Of a stretch of DNA of 64,000 nt, positions 10,405 to 21,954 are shown one piece after another. Within the stretch, counting starts at the first letter, position 1. Every line of letters begins with the position of its first letter. The notes beneath the pieces are model-generated. The model was given only the letters and a program-made list of their open reading frames with translations, was not told the DNA's origin and searched no databases. The stretch is from Peromyscus leucopus (taxonomy: Eukaryota; Chordata; Mammalia; Rodentia; Cricetidae): positions 15,999,798 to 16,063,797 of the forward strand of contig NC_051068.1 in assembly GCF_004664715.2 (NCBI RefSeq), given 5' to 3'. The position numbers and the translations under genes were made by a program.

Positions 10405-10916
10405 TGTTGTAGAATATTATTTTAAGATGTGTTACATTTGTTTATGCTGTGGAACATTTGTTTAATGATGTAAAGATGTGTTGCATTTGTTTATGTTGCA
10501 TTTGTTTAACTCTGTGAAGCTGTTCATCTAATAAAGAGCTAAACGGACAATAGCGAGGCAGGAGAAAGGATAGGTGGGACTGGCAGGCAGAGAGAATAAA
10601 CAGGAGGAGAACTCTGGGAAGTGAAGACTGATGAATGAGAAAAGAAGGAGAGAGGACATCAGGGGCCAGCCACCCAGCTATACTGCCAGCCACGGAGTAA
10701 GAAGGAAAGAAAGGTATATAGAATAGAGAAAGATAAAAGTCAAGAGGCAAAAGATAGGCAGGATAATTTAAGAGAAGTTTGGTAGAAGTAAGCCAAGAAG
10801 AAGCTGGTAAGAAGAAAGCCGGGCATTCATAAGAAAGTATAAGCCTTCATGTATTTATTTGGGAGCTGGGTAGTGCCCCCCCCCAAGAGCCTAAGAGTAA
10901 AAAACAACCAACTACA
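10405..10916 (+). mobile_element. solo LTR, ERV2-like
   Basis: This is about 512 bp starting TGTTGTAG and ending ACTACA, with motifs I associate with rodent ERV2 LTRs ('tttaagatgtgttacatttg', 'ctaataaagagctaaacgg', 'tttatttgggagctgg'). No internal region or partner LTR is present. No target duplication is visible, and the L1 sequence on the two sides is not contiguous, so a deletion accompanied or followed the insertion. It sits only 15 bp from the 3' LTR of the neighbouring element. Confidence 0.7.
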
Positions 10917-12956
10917 AATCTACCTCAAGATCCTGCTGAACCATGTTCATTGCTGCTCTGTTCATAATTGGAAACAACCTAGATGTCCCTCAACAGATGA
11001 ATGGATAAAGAAAATGTGGTACATTTACACAATGGAATATTACTCAGCAATTTTTTAAAAAATGAAATCATGAAGTTCACAGGTAAATGGAAGGAACTAG
11101 AAAAACTCATCCTGAGTGAGGTAATTCAATCCCAGACGACAAATATGGTTTGTATTCCTATATATGGATAGTAGCTACAATCCATAGAACTACAGAGGTT
11201 AGGTATAGAGTCAGGCACTAGGGCTGGGGACAACAAATAGCTCTCACTAGAAAAAGGAAATAGAGTTTTGGACGGATTGGGTGGGAGGCTGGAACGGGAG
11301 GGTCAATTGAGGACAGGGAGGGAAGAGGAATATGAGAGAGGCATTACAGGAAGAGACATCTAGGTCATTAAGGGTCATTTGAGGGGTATTATGGAAACTA
11401 ATACAGTACAAGATTCCTAAAATATATACGTATATGAAGGTGATCTAAAAGAAATTGCCAAATGAGGGGAGAAAGAGATTCAATGGGACATCTCTTGTCA
11501 CCAAATGCAGCTCACAGTACTGGGTTGGATTACATCTAATTGGATTATTGGCTAAAGGTGTCCCATAGGAACTCCCAAACAACCCAGGCTATTGCCAAGA
11601 CAAACTGCTCTAGACAACTGAGAGCAAGGCCCCATTCCTGAAGGTAACACCTACACAACTCACTGACCATGGAGAAGTCATGCTACTGCCTACCTAGAAT
11701 CTTCACCACTACATGCTTATATCTTTGGTACAGGGAGGTACTCTGCAGGCTACCAAAAGAGAAATGTAAACACCAACCTGAGGGGGACCCTGTAGTTGTC
11801 CAGGCAGGGAAGTGAATCCTTGAAGAGATGAGAATGAAAACTCAGTTCCAGTTGACTTCATCAACCTGGATCAGACTTCAGAGAGTCTAATGCCAGGTGG
11901 GTCACTGTCAGGATATTTAAAACACAGAGCAATTTGGGGAAAAGTTTCCAGGCAACAATCATTCCAGTTCCAGGTACTTAACAAAGCTTACACTGTAACT
12001 ACATAGAAACTCATTTGCAAAGTACACATAACTGTGATGGTGGGTTCTATAGCTAAAAGACCTAGAATCTAATGTGGTCTCTGACCAAGATAGCATAGAG
12101 GTCAGCAGGACATAAAATATATGTGACATTTCTTCCAAGGCTAGGTTCTATTAACTCTGGGAGCTAAAGATAACAATCTAGGAAGGGAGAGTCTAGGATA
12201 ATCATTATGGGGAATTTGGGTGAGGTCTGCCTCCAAAGATAGCAAAAAGGTCACCAGGTTGTTAACAATGTCCACTCAGCTTTCTGGATGGAATGTGGGT
12301 ATTTTATTTTATTCCCCCATTGTGGAAACCCCCATGTGATTAACATTCCTGGTTCCCTAGTGCTCTGAAGATGGAAGAACTTTTGACCCCCAACACCAAA
12401 GCAGCCACAAACCCTTTGACCAACAATGGTATCCAGCCTGATATGCTAGTGCAATGGTGGCACAAAGCTTGGGGGAGTCCCTAACCAATGTCTGATTTGA
12501 CTTAACGGCAGCTCCATGAGATGGAAACCACACCTGGCACTGCTTTGGTGACCAAGAACCTGACACTAATGGCTCTGGGATCTAGGGTAAACCCAAGTGC
12601 TACTGTTAAAAAAAAATAAAAATAAAAAAAATAAATAAATAAATAAAAAAGCACTAAACTGAATCCTAATGACATTCCACTATACCAATAGGTCAGTGCT
12701 TTGCTCGGTCATCATCAGAGAAACTTCCTCCAGCAACAGATGGGGACTAATACTGAGACCCACTATTGTAGCCCACTGGTTTTCCTAGTGGCTGTACCCA
12801 GCAGGACTTGCATAAGAGGTTGAGTGGACCACGGGCCTGAGTACCAGGTATTTGTAAGGGTCTACACTTGACTGTAACTAGCAAGGTCTTTTGCTCCACC
12901 CCTTGGCATTGTTATAAATAGACCTTTGGAATAAAGTTCTGACAAAGTTGTATACA
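10917..12956 (+). mobile_element. L1 ORF2 3' end and 3' UTR-like region
   Basis: The start encodes the ORF2 C-terminal region (a frame with [14 protein letters not shown] near 11010-11058). From about 11150 the sequence becomes L1 3' UTR-like, non-coding and G-rich near 11270-11340. The last part (about 12300-12950) includes an A/AT-rich stretch at 12608-12650 and I am less sure it is the same element. Confidence 0.65.
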
Positions 12957-13793
12957 AAAAAATGTAAAGAACTATTGCATCTCAAAAATAAAAAGGGAAC
13001 TCAACTAAAAAATGGACACACTGCCAACATTGGACCGTGAAAAAATGGGAAATTTGAATAAAGCCAATAAAGGACATTAAATCAGTAAACAAAAAATATC
13101 TTCATAAATAGAAGGGAAGACCAGATAGCTGGCTGAAATCTTCTGAACATAAATTAAATAGAATTAATGCCAGTCATCTTCAGACTCATCCCAAAATGGA
13201 GTGTTTCCAAACCCAGCAAAGAGTACAAAAGCCTGATATCAGATCAATGTTGATATGAAACATCTAAAAGAGATAATAGAAGCTGTATCCAACAGCACCG
13301 TGAAGGATGACAATGATCAATATTGATATAAAACATCTAAAAGAGATAATAGAAGCTGTATCCAACAGCACTGTGAAGGATGACACACAACTCCTAAGCG
13401 GTGATTGTTCTTGGAATGAAAGGATGGTTCATCATAACAAGATCATGGAAAAGCAAATTAGCAGAAAGACAAAAACATGATTGCTTCAATGGATACAGAA
13501 AAAAAGTAGAAACAACTTGACTGTTAAGTAAATAAATGAATAAACAAATAAAGGAAGGAAGAAAGAATAGAAGAAAATTACCACAATCCAACAGGAAGGC
13601 TCTGTATAAACTGAATGAAGGATGAAAGTCAGCTTTTCCTCCAAGATCGAGAGAAAGGTGTGGATTTCACCCATTCTTTTCAAGAACTGAACACCTAACC
13701 AGAGCAATTAAACATCCAAATTAGGAAGAAGATTATCTGTGTTCACAGATGAAGTTTTATATATTACTAGAAAACTCTAAATATCCTATAGTC
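12957..13793 (+). mobile_element. old L1 ORF2 fragment
   Basis: Diverged L1 ORF2-like sequence ('ctcaactaaaaaatggacac', then the region around 13590-13790). It contains a 73-bp tandem duplication and is the host of the nested B2/L1 insertion; it resumes after 19044. Confidence 0.6.
13242..13387 (+). repeat. 73-bp tandem duplication
   Basis: The segment 'gatcaatgttgatatgaaac' at 13242 recurs at 13315 and carries the shared core 'gataatagaagctgtatcca'. Only a few substitutions separate the copies. Confidence 0.93.
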
Positions 13794-15175
13794 TGGGGCT
13801 GGAGAGATGGCTCAGGGGTTAAGAGCACTGGCTGCTCTTCCAGAGGTCCTGAGTTCAATTCCCAGCAACCACATGGTGGCTCACAACCATCTGAGGACCT
13901 GGTGCCCTCTTCTGGCATGCAAATGTTCAGACAGAGTACTTATTTACATACATAAATAATTTTTTGCCTTTAGTTATTTTCTTTTTTAAATTTATTTCTT
14001 TTACACCCCTGTTGCAGTTTCTCCTCCCTTCTCTCCTCCCAGTCCCTCGTCCTCCCCAACCCTCTGTTCCCACCCCCCAATCCACTCCTCCATTTCTGTT
14101 CAGGAAAGGACAGGTCTCCTGTGAGTATCAATAAAAACGTGCCATATCAAGTTGCAGTAAGACTAAGCACCTCTCCTTGTATTAAAGCTGGACAAGGCAA
14201 CCCAGTATGACAAGTAGGATCCCAAAAGACAACAAAAGAGTGAGAGCCAACCCCTGTTCCCACTGTTAGAAGTCTACACAACTGTAACATATATGCAGAG
14301 GGTCTAGGTCAGTCTCATGTAGGCTCCCTGATTGATGGTTCAGTTTCTGGGAGCCCCTTATGAACCCAAGTTAGTTGATTCTGTGAGTTTTCTTATGGTG
14401 TCCTTGACCCCTCTAGCTCCTACAATCCTTCCTCCCCCTCTTCTTCAGAATTCCCTTAGCTCTGACTAACGTTTGACTATGGGTCTGCATCTCTTTCCAT
14501 CAGTTACTGGAAGAAGCCTCTCTGATGACAGGCTAGGCACCAATCTACGAGTATAGCAGAATATCACTAGGCATCATTACATTGACATTTTTCCCTCCAG
14601 TCTTGTTTGGTTCTATCCTAGGTCTCTGGGTCATCTGGCCTGTGGGTCCTGGTGTTCCCGGCAGTGTCAGGAATGGGCTAACTCTCCTGGCATGGGTTTT
14701 AGACTAAGCCAGTCATTGGTTGGCCATTCCTTCAATATCTAGGCCACCCTTATCCCAGCAATCCCATAGGCAGGACAGACTGTAGGTTGAAGGTTATGTG
14801 GCTGTATTGGTTTCCTACTCCCTAAACATGAAGTCTTGCTTGGTCACAGGAAATGGCCAGTTCAGTCTATATATCTATTTCTAGGAGTCTTAGCTGGGGT
14901 CATCCTTGTAGATTTCTGGGAGATTTCCTTGCATCAGGTTTTTACCTGAACCTGAAATGCCCCTCTTTTCCAGTAGTCTTTTTCAGTACTCTCCCCCTCT
15001 ACATACCCCCAATCTGATCACTCATGTTCCCATCCCCACCCACCTGCAGTCCACTCACAAAAACTTTTCTATGTCCCCTCCTAAGGGAGATCCAGGCATC
15101 CCCCCATAAACCCTCCATGTTACCTAGTCTTATGTAGATCTATGCCAGAAAGTGGGTGATATATGTAAATGGAGG

Positions 15176-15539
15176 TGAAACTTTCTGTCCCATACACCTG
15201 ATTATACCTAGCAGTTACTTCCCAAATTATCACTCAGAGGCTTATATTAATTATAAATACTGGCCAATCGCTCAGGCTTATTACTAGCTAGCTCTTACAT
15301 TTAACTTAACTCATATTTCTTACCTATGCTTTGCCATGTGGTTCATGGCTTGTTACCTCATTTTCTACATGTCTTGCTTCCTTGGTGGCTGGCTAGCATC
15401 TTTCCCAACTCTGCCCTTCTTCATCTCCGTCCTCAGTTTCATTGTACCACCTAATCATATCTTGCCTCGCTATTGACCAAAATGCTATTGACCAATGAGA
15501 GCAGCACAACATTCACAGTGTACAGGAGGATATCCTACA
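15176..15539 (-). mobile_element. solo LTR, ERV2-like
   Basis: On the minus strand it starts TGTAGGATATCC and ends near TTTCA at 15176. Motifs such as 'tgctgctctcattggtcaat' and 'gcctctgagtgataatttgg' mark a rodent ERV2 LTR related to the solo LTR at 10405-10916. I found no target-site duplication. Confidence 0.65.
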
Positions 15540-16533
15540 GCAGCACCTCAGTTTGATTATTTCCTATCATCTACTCTTCTTGGGTGTGTTTGCTTCTTTT
15601 TGTTCTAGAGCTTTCAAGTGTACTGTTAAGACAATAGTATGTAATCTCTGCAATTTCTCTGTGAAGGCACTTAGTACTACAAAAATTCATCTTAGCACCA
15701 CTTTCACTGTGTCCCATAACTTTGGGTATGTTGTTCATTCATTTTCATTGAATTCTAGGAAGTCTTTAAATTTCTTCCTTGACCCAGTTGTAACTCAGTA
15801 GAGAGTTGCAGTTTCCATGTTTGTAGGATTTCTGTTTTTGTTGAAATTCAGCTTCAATCCATGGTGGTCTGATAAGATACAGGGGGTTATTTCATTTTTT
15901 TTTTCTGTTTAGACTTGCTTTGTGGCTGAGTATATGGTCAATTTTGGAAGAAGATATATTCTTTTGTGTTTGGTTGAAATGTCCTGTAGATATCTGTTAG
16001 ATCTATTTGAGTCATAATATCTATTAGTTCCATTGTTTGTTTAGTTTCTGTCTGAATGACCTGTCCATTGGTGAGAGTAGGGTATTGAAGTCTCCCACCA
16101 TTAATGTGTAAGGTTCGATGTGTGATTTAGCTTTAGTAATGTTTCTTTTACAAATGTGGGTGCCCTTACTTTTGGGACATAGATGTTCAGGATTAAGACA
16201 TCATCCTGATGAATTTTTCCTTTGATGAGTATGAAATGCCCTTCTCTATCTCCTTTGATTAATTTTGATTGGGAGTCTATTTATTTAGATATAGCTTAAA
16301 CCAGCTTGCTTCTTAGATCTGTTAGATTGGAAATTTTTTTCCAACCCTTTACTCTGAGGTAATGCCTATCTTTGATGCTGAAGTGTGTTTCTTGTATGCA
16401 AGATCCTGTTTTTGTATCCATAATGTTGGCCTGTGTGTTTTTATTGGTGAATTGTATCCATTGATATTAATTGTATCCAGGGATATTAATGACCAATGAT
16501 TTTTAATTCCTGTTATTTTGATGTTGGTGATGG

Positions 16534-16535
<2 letters not shown>

Positions 16536-16586
<51 letters not shown>
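16536..16586. repeat. (TG)n microsatellite
   Basis: About 25 uninterrupted TG units within the L1. Confidence 0.97.
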
Positions 16587-16589
<3 letters not shown>

Positions 16590-17436
16590 CCCTTTGGGTT
16601 TTGCTGGTGTGAAATTATCCATTGCCTGTGTTTTTGTGGGTGTAGTTAAATTGCTGGGGTTGGAGTTTTCCTACTAGTACTTTCTGTAGGGCTGGATTTT
16701 TGGATAGATATCGTTTACATTTGACTTTGTCATGAAATATCTTGTTTTCTCCATCTATGGTGATTGACAGTTTTGCTAGGCAGAGTAGCCTGGGCTGGTG
16801 TCTGTCATCTTTTGAATCTATAAGACATCAGCAGAGGCTCTTCTGGATTTTAGGGTCTCTATTGAGAAGTTGGATGTAGGTCTGTCTTTATATGTTACTT
16901 GGCCGTTTTCCCTTGCCACTTTTAATATTATTTCTTTGTTCTGTATGTTTAGTGTTTTGATTATCATGTGGCATGGGGATTTTTCTCTTTTGATCCAATG
17001 TATTTGATGTTCTGTAAGCTTCTTGTACCTTTATAGGCTGTCCTTCTTTAGGTTGGGAAAAAGTTCTTCTATGATTTCATTAAATGTATCCTCTGGGTTT
17101 TTGAGCTGGGTTTCTTATCCTTCTTTTGCTACTATTCTTATGTTTGGTCTTTTCATAGTGTCCAAGATTTCCTGTGTGTTTTATGTTAGGAATTTTTTAG
17201 ATTTAACATTTTCTTTGACTAATGTATCTATTTCCTCTATCGTGTCCTCAACACCTGAGATTCTCTCTTCCATCTCTTGTATTCTGTTGGTGATGCTTGC
17301 ATCTGTAGTTCCTGTTTACTTACCCAGATATTCCATTTCCAGGATTCCCTCAGTTTGTGTTTTCTTTATTGCTTCTATTTCCATTTTCAGGTCTTGAACA
17401 GTTTCCTTCACCTATTTTTTTTCTTGGCATTCTTTT

Positions 17437-18339
17437 TTTTATGTTTTCTTTTTAAAAAATATTTATTTTTTTAATATATATTTTATTTTACAATACCATT
17501 CAGTTCTACATATCAGCCATGGGTTCCCCTATTCTCCCCCTCCCACCCTCTCCCCTTACCCCCAGCCTACCCCCCATTCCCACCTCCTCCAGGACAAGTC
17601 CTCCCCCGAGGACTGCAATCAACCTGGTAGACTCAGTCCAGGCAGGTCCAGTCTCTTCCTCCCAGACTGAGCCAAGTGTCCCTGCATAAGCTCCAGGTTT
17701 CAAACAGCCAACTCATGCAATGAGCACAGGACTTGGTCCCACTGCCTAGTTGCCTCCCAAACTGATCAAGCCAATCAACTGTCTCACCTATTCAGAGGGC
17801 CTGATCCAGCTGGGGGCCCCTCAATCTTTGGTTCATAGTTCATGTGTTTCCATTCATTTGGCTATTTTTTTCAATAATTGAGTAAAACTGAAATTTATTA
17901 TAAGCCACAGTCGTCCTAGGGACCTCCATGCTATATATATAGCCTCTATGGTTCTATGGGTTGTGGTCTGATTGTTCTTTATTTTATATCTAGAATCCAC
18001 CTATGAGTGAGTACATACCATGACTGTCTTTCTGGGTTTGGGCTACCTCACTCAGGATGATTTTTTCTAGTTCCATCCATTTGCCTACAAATTTCATGCT
18101 TTCATTGTTTTTCTCTGCTGAGTAGTACTCCATTGTGTATATGTACCACATTTTTTTCATCCATTCTTCCGTTGATGGACATCTAGGTTGTTTCCAGGTT
18201 CTGGCTATTACAAATAGTGCTCTATGAACATAGATGAGCATGTATCTTTATGGTATGAACCAGCATTCCTTGGGTATATGCCCAAGAGTGCGATGGCTGG
18301 GTCTTGAGGCAGTTCAATTCCTAATTTTCTGAGAAACCG
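17437..18339 (-). mobile_element. 5'-truncated L1 nested in the L1
   Basis: About 900 bp of L1 3' end on the minus strand. It includes an ORF2 C-terminal frame at 17990-18241 (WKQPRCPSTEEWMKKMWYIY) and a T-rich left end as its A tail. tttcttggcattctttt at 17420-17436 and 18340-18356 is a 17-bp target-site duplication. It interrupts ORF1-proximal sequence of the older L1. Confidence 0.9.
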
Positions 18340-18362
18340 TTTCTTGGCATTCTTTTAGGGAT

Positions 18363-18593
18363 TTATTTCATCCATTTTTTTTTTGTCTTTTCCTCAATTT
18401 CTTTAAGGGATTTTTTTTTCATTTCCTCTTTAAGGACGTCTATCTTCTTCATAAAGTCATTTGTAAGGTTGTTTTCTTGTGCTTCAACTGCATTGGATTG
18501 TTCAGGTCTTGCTGTCATAGGATAGCTGGGTTCTGGTGGTGCCATACAGTCCTTTCTGTTATTGATCGTGTTCTTATACTGGCATTTAGGCAT
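18363..18593 (-). pseudogene. L1 ORF1 N-terminal remnant
   Basis: A 76-residue open frame matches the start of rodent L1 ORF1p: a basic/Asn-rich opening, then a Lys/Glu-rich heptad region (MKKIDVLKEEMKKKSLKEIE) that would begin the trimerising coiled coil. ORF1p is an RNA-binding chaperone of L1 particles. The frame ends where the nested L1 interrupts the element, so the RRM and C-terminal domains are not joined to it. Confidence 0.7.
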
Positions 18594-19094
18594 CTGGATT
18601 TGGGATTGAGTATAGGTCCAGGTGTTGATCCCTGCATTTTTCTTTCTTTGTTGGATGGGTGTTTTGTTTCTTAGTTTCTTTTTCCTCTCTGGTTTTTCTG
18701 GCCTAAATGGCCAAGGGTTATGGTGACTAGTGAGTCTTCAGGTCCAGTAGGGTGTCCCCTCTGGGATTTGGGGAGCCTGGAGTCCCTAGATCCAGCCTGG
18801 CCTCTGGTAAAGCAGAAGTCTTCTCAAGTTGTAGACCAGGATATGGAACCCAGGGGAGGGAGTATAGTCTGGGGTTGTTGGACAGGCTTTCTGGGTTTTA
18901 AGGGGTTTTAGTGGGTAGTGGTGGTATCTTACTTGGGGTTCCTAGGACCACTTTGACCTCCCTTAAGGCTGCCAGGGCTGTGGGACCTAGTGTGGAGCCC
19001 AAGGGGGGGGGTCCATACATAATTTTAAAAAATATCCTATAGTCACACAGACACATACACACCATTAGAACAATGACTTCTGGGGAAAAAAATA

Positions 19095-19265
19095 AAACAT
19101 CAGACCAGCAGGCAAAGGAGCAGGCCAACAAGCCTGGCAAACTAGGTTTAATCCCAGGACTGACACAGTAGAAGAGATCTGAAGTTATTCTCTGACCTTT
19201 ACAAATGCGCCTATAGCACACATGCATCTACATGCATGCACTAAAATAAATATTTTTAAAAGATA
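19095..19265 (+). mobile_element. RSINE1/B4-type SINE
   Basis: The head 'aacaagcctggcaaactagg' and the run 'ttattctctgacctttacaa' followed by an AATAA-rich tail fit the RSINE1/B4 group. Diverged. Confidence 0.65.
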
Positions 19266-19324
19266 CAAGATACAAACATTAAAAGTTAGCTCTATTTCTA
19301 TACATTAACAACAAATAATCAGAA

Positions 19325-19475
19325 AGGAAAGTCTGAGCATGGTAGGACACACCTGTTAAACTCTGACAGAGCACTGCTTGATTGGGACAGGAGGATCTTG
19401 AGTTACAAGCCAGCATGAGTTATATAGCCAAAGCCCACCCCTTCCCCAAGTAGCCCCATGAAAACAAATAAATTT
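19325..19475 (+). mobile_element. old B1-like SINE
   Basis: 'gagcatggtaggacacacct' and 'gatcttgagttacaagccag' correspond to the B1 head and body. Strongly diverged. Confidence 0.6.
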
Positions 19476-19739
19476 GTGTTTACAAAATCATCACAAGAAT
19501 AAAATACCTTGGAATAAGCCTGAGCAAGATTTTTTCCCCTAAAGGCTTTAAAGACTGGGTGAATGTCACATATCCTGTGTGCATGAGTCGACTGAATGTG
19601 AAGACACTAAGACTGCTGGAGCAGTCCACAGAAGTGGTGCAATTAGTATGAAAATCCCAGTGGTATTCATTACAGGAACAGAAAAATCAATCCAAAAATT
19701 GATGGGACCTTAGGCATTCCACACAATCAAATAAAATTC

Positions 19740-20320
19740 TACTTTTGATGACAAAAGTTCATTGTTTCAGTAATTAATATATGTAATCACCAAGACTACT
19801 ATATGTGAAAAGGAAAAGAGAGCGTTGGTTTGGGTCTTTTCTTTCTTGGACAGTCTTGATGAGCACTGCTTGCCTGGAGTATGTGCATACTTCCTTGGTC
19901 TTAGGCCTTCATGTTTCAGTGAGCTGGATGCTTCTTCCTGGCCTAGCCCGCTTTCAGGTGTAAGATGTATTCCATGAGACCCCTGCAGCATTTAAACACA
20001 GCACACTTCTAGAATGCAGGCTGTGATGCACAGAGACATCTTGGATTTGTGATACGTTCTCCACTGTCTGCACAGGATCCACTCCTTACACAGGTTCCCT
20101 TCCCAGGCATTGCACATTAATCCTTCCCTTGTGCTTACCAATGCCCAAGTGCTGTGCTTCTGTCTGGGCAAACTAGGAAATAGCCATAGGCTTGTGAATG
20201 ATCAACTATCTCCAACCAGCTTCTGGACCTGCTGGTGGGAGTTTGCTCTAGCAAGCCCATTGGTCCTGGTGGGACCCCATCAGATCTTCTAGACACAGCA
20301 CAGGATCAGCATTAGACACT
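19740..20320. other. unassigned insert within L1
   Basis: This 580-bp segment separates two L1 pieces and resembles neither L1 nor a SINE I know. A 74-residue minus-strand frame (19767-19991) is present but not recognisable. It may be a fragment of a retrocopied transcript or an unfamiliar LTR. Confidence 0.35.
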
Positions 20321-20749
20321 GGACAAAGTTAGAAGCTACAACCACAGTGGAGAAAGGATTTAGAAAATGGACTTTCTAAAAAAGTTGCCAAAACACTTTT
20401 TAGAAGGAAATATAACTCAGAGGACTAAGAATTTCTGATTTCAAAGTGTATTACAGAGTGAAAGCAATGGATATGACACTAGCATGAAGACAATCACAGC
20501 ACAGTGCATCAGGAAGCCCATAATAAACCCTCCTGTGTATGGTCGGGGCCTCTAATAGGATCCACATACATTCAAAGGGAAATGGTAGCTTACTTAACCA
20601 GTGGTGTTGGGAGAATTGAGACTCCTACGCAAAACATAGTTTCCCACCATATGCTGCTTTACATTATATATAAAAATTAAGTTGACTAAGGATGTAAACT
20701 GTAAATCTAAACTTGAAAAATTACAGAATACAGATGAAAATATTCATGA

Positions 20750-20985
20750 CCTTTGAGCCTAACAACACACACCTATAATCCCAGCATGGGAGAAACAGAG
20801 ACAGGGGATACTTGGAGCTTGATTACCAACCAGCCTAGCCAATTACTGACATCCAGGTTCAGTAAGAGACCCTGTCTCAAAAAACAAAGTGAGAAAGTGG
20901 TTGGAGAGAACACCCAACATTGACCTCTGGCCTTCATATACACGCACATCCTCCTCCTCCTCCTCACCATCATCATCAGAATGGA
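20750..20985 (+). mobile_element. B4-type SINE, B1-like half
   Basis: 'cacctataatcccagcatgg' and 'gagaccctgtctcaaaaaac' are B1-like; the downstream 'cattgacctctggccttcat' is the B4-type 3' end. Confidence 0.65.
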
Positions 20986-21164
20986 AAAAATACCTGCAAA
21001 TCATGCATCTGTTAAGGGGTTAATATCCAGAATATATAAAGAACTACAACTTTATAACAACAAAATCAACCTAATTTAAAAAGGGCCAAGGACTTGGACA
21101 TCTCCAAAGATGATGTGCAAATAGCTAGCAGATAGGAAAACATGTTCAACACTTCTAAGAAATA

Positions 21165-21375
21165 TTTCTGGAGAAATAGCTCAGTGGTTAACAGCACTTG
21201 CTGCTCTCTAGAGGACCCAAGTTTGGTTCTCAATACCCATGCCACATGACTCAGAACTATGTGTAAATACAGCTCCAGGGAAACCAACTCCCTCTTGTGG
21301 CCTTGATAGATATTCACAATGTGTACATAACCCACTACACAGGTACACACACATACACAAAATTAAAAATAAAAT
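21165..21375 (+). mobile_element. B3 SINE
   Basis: The tRNA-like head 'gctcagtggttaacagcact' is followed by a B3-type body ('tacagctccagggaaaccaa') and an AATAAAA tail. Confidence 0.75.
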
Positions 21376-21954
21376 TTTAAGATATTATCCCACACCCTTT
21401 GGATATCTACTTTGAAAAAAGAGAAAGAAAAAAAAAGTGTCCACAAGTGTTCGAGAGACTGGAAAAATGGATACCCTTGTGTACTGTTGGTAAGACTGTA
21501 AAGTAGTAAAGCCACTATAGAAAACCATATCAATTCCTCAAAAACTTTAAAAACAGAACTACTACATCATCTGCAATCTCACTTCTGGATATATCTCAAA
21601 GTGGGGTCTCAAAGAGGTATATGAACACCTAGGTTCATAGATGCACTGTTCAAACAGGTCAAGAGTTGATAATCATCTTTCATCTACAGATGCACAAATA
21701 AACAAAATGTAGTATGTGTATATACATACTGTGGAACATTATTCAGTCTTGAATAGGAAATAAATCCTGACACATGCTTCCACATGAAGGAGTCTTGTGG
21801 GCATCATGATGTGAAATAAGCCAATCACACAAAGACAAATGCTGCATGATTTCATGTTTCTATCTAAAGTAGTAACTTCTTATAAAAAGAAAAATTAGTG
21901 TTGACCAAGCCTAGGGGAAGGTAGAAGAGGGAACCTTCTACATGAGGACAAAGG

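Larger units (their letters stand above)
13956..19013 (-). mobile_element. L1 inserted in the B2 tail, internally deleted
   Basis: The element is on the minus strand: its 3' UTR-like part lies at 13956-15175 and its 5' part at 15540-19013. catacataa at 13947-13955 and 19014-19022 is its target-site duplication. The right half includes ORF2 N-terminal sequence (15553-16500) and ORF1 (down to 18593). I see no reverse-transcriptase region, so the middle of ORF2 is missing; a solo LTR lies exactly at the gap. A second L1 and a TG microsatellite also interrupt it. Confidence 0.75.
13794..19029 (+). mobile_element. B2 SINE split by a nested L1
   Basis: The B2 head and body occupy 13794-13955 ('ggggctggagagatggctca', 'aaccacatggtggctcacaa') and its tail remainder is 19014-19029. 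The pieces are flanked by aaatatcctatagtc at 13779-13793 and 19030-19044, a 15-bp target-site duplication, so they were one insertion before the L1 arrived. Confidence 0.85.
19476..21900 (+). mobile_element. old L1 ORF2 remnants, interrupted
   Basis: L1 ORF2-like pieces lie at 19480-19735, 20400-20750, 20985-21160 ('ttaatatccagaatatataa') and 21376-21900. They continue the L1 broken at 13793. SINEs at 20750-20985 and 21165-21375 and an unassigned insert at about 19740-20320 interrupt it. Confidence 0.65.

Noticed and set aside
17023..17397. 124-residue + strand frame with membrane-like composition
   Set aside because: It is the reverse complement of L1 5' sequence; hydrophobicity comes from T-rich antisense L1.
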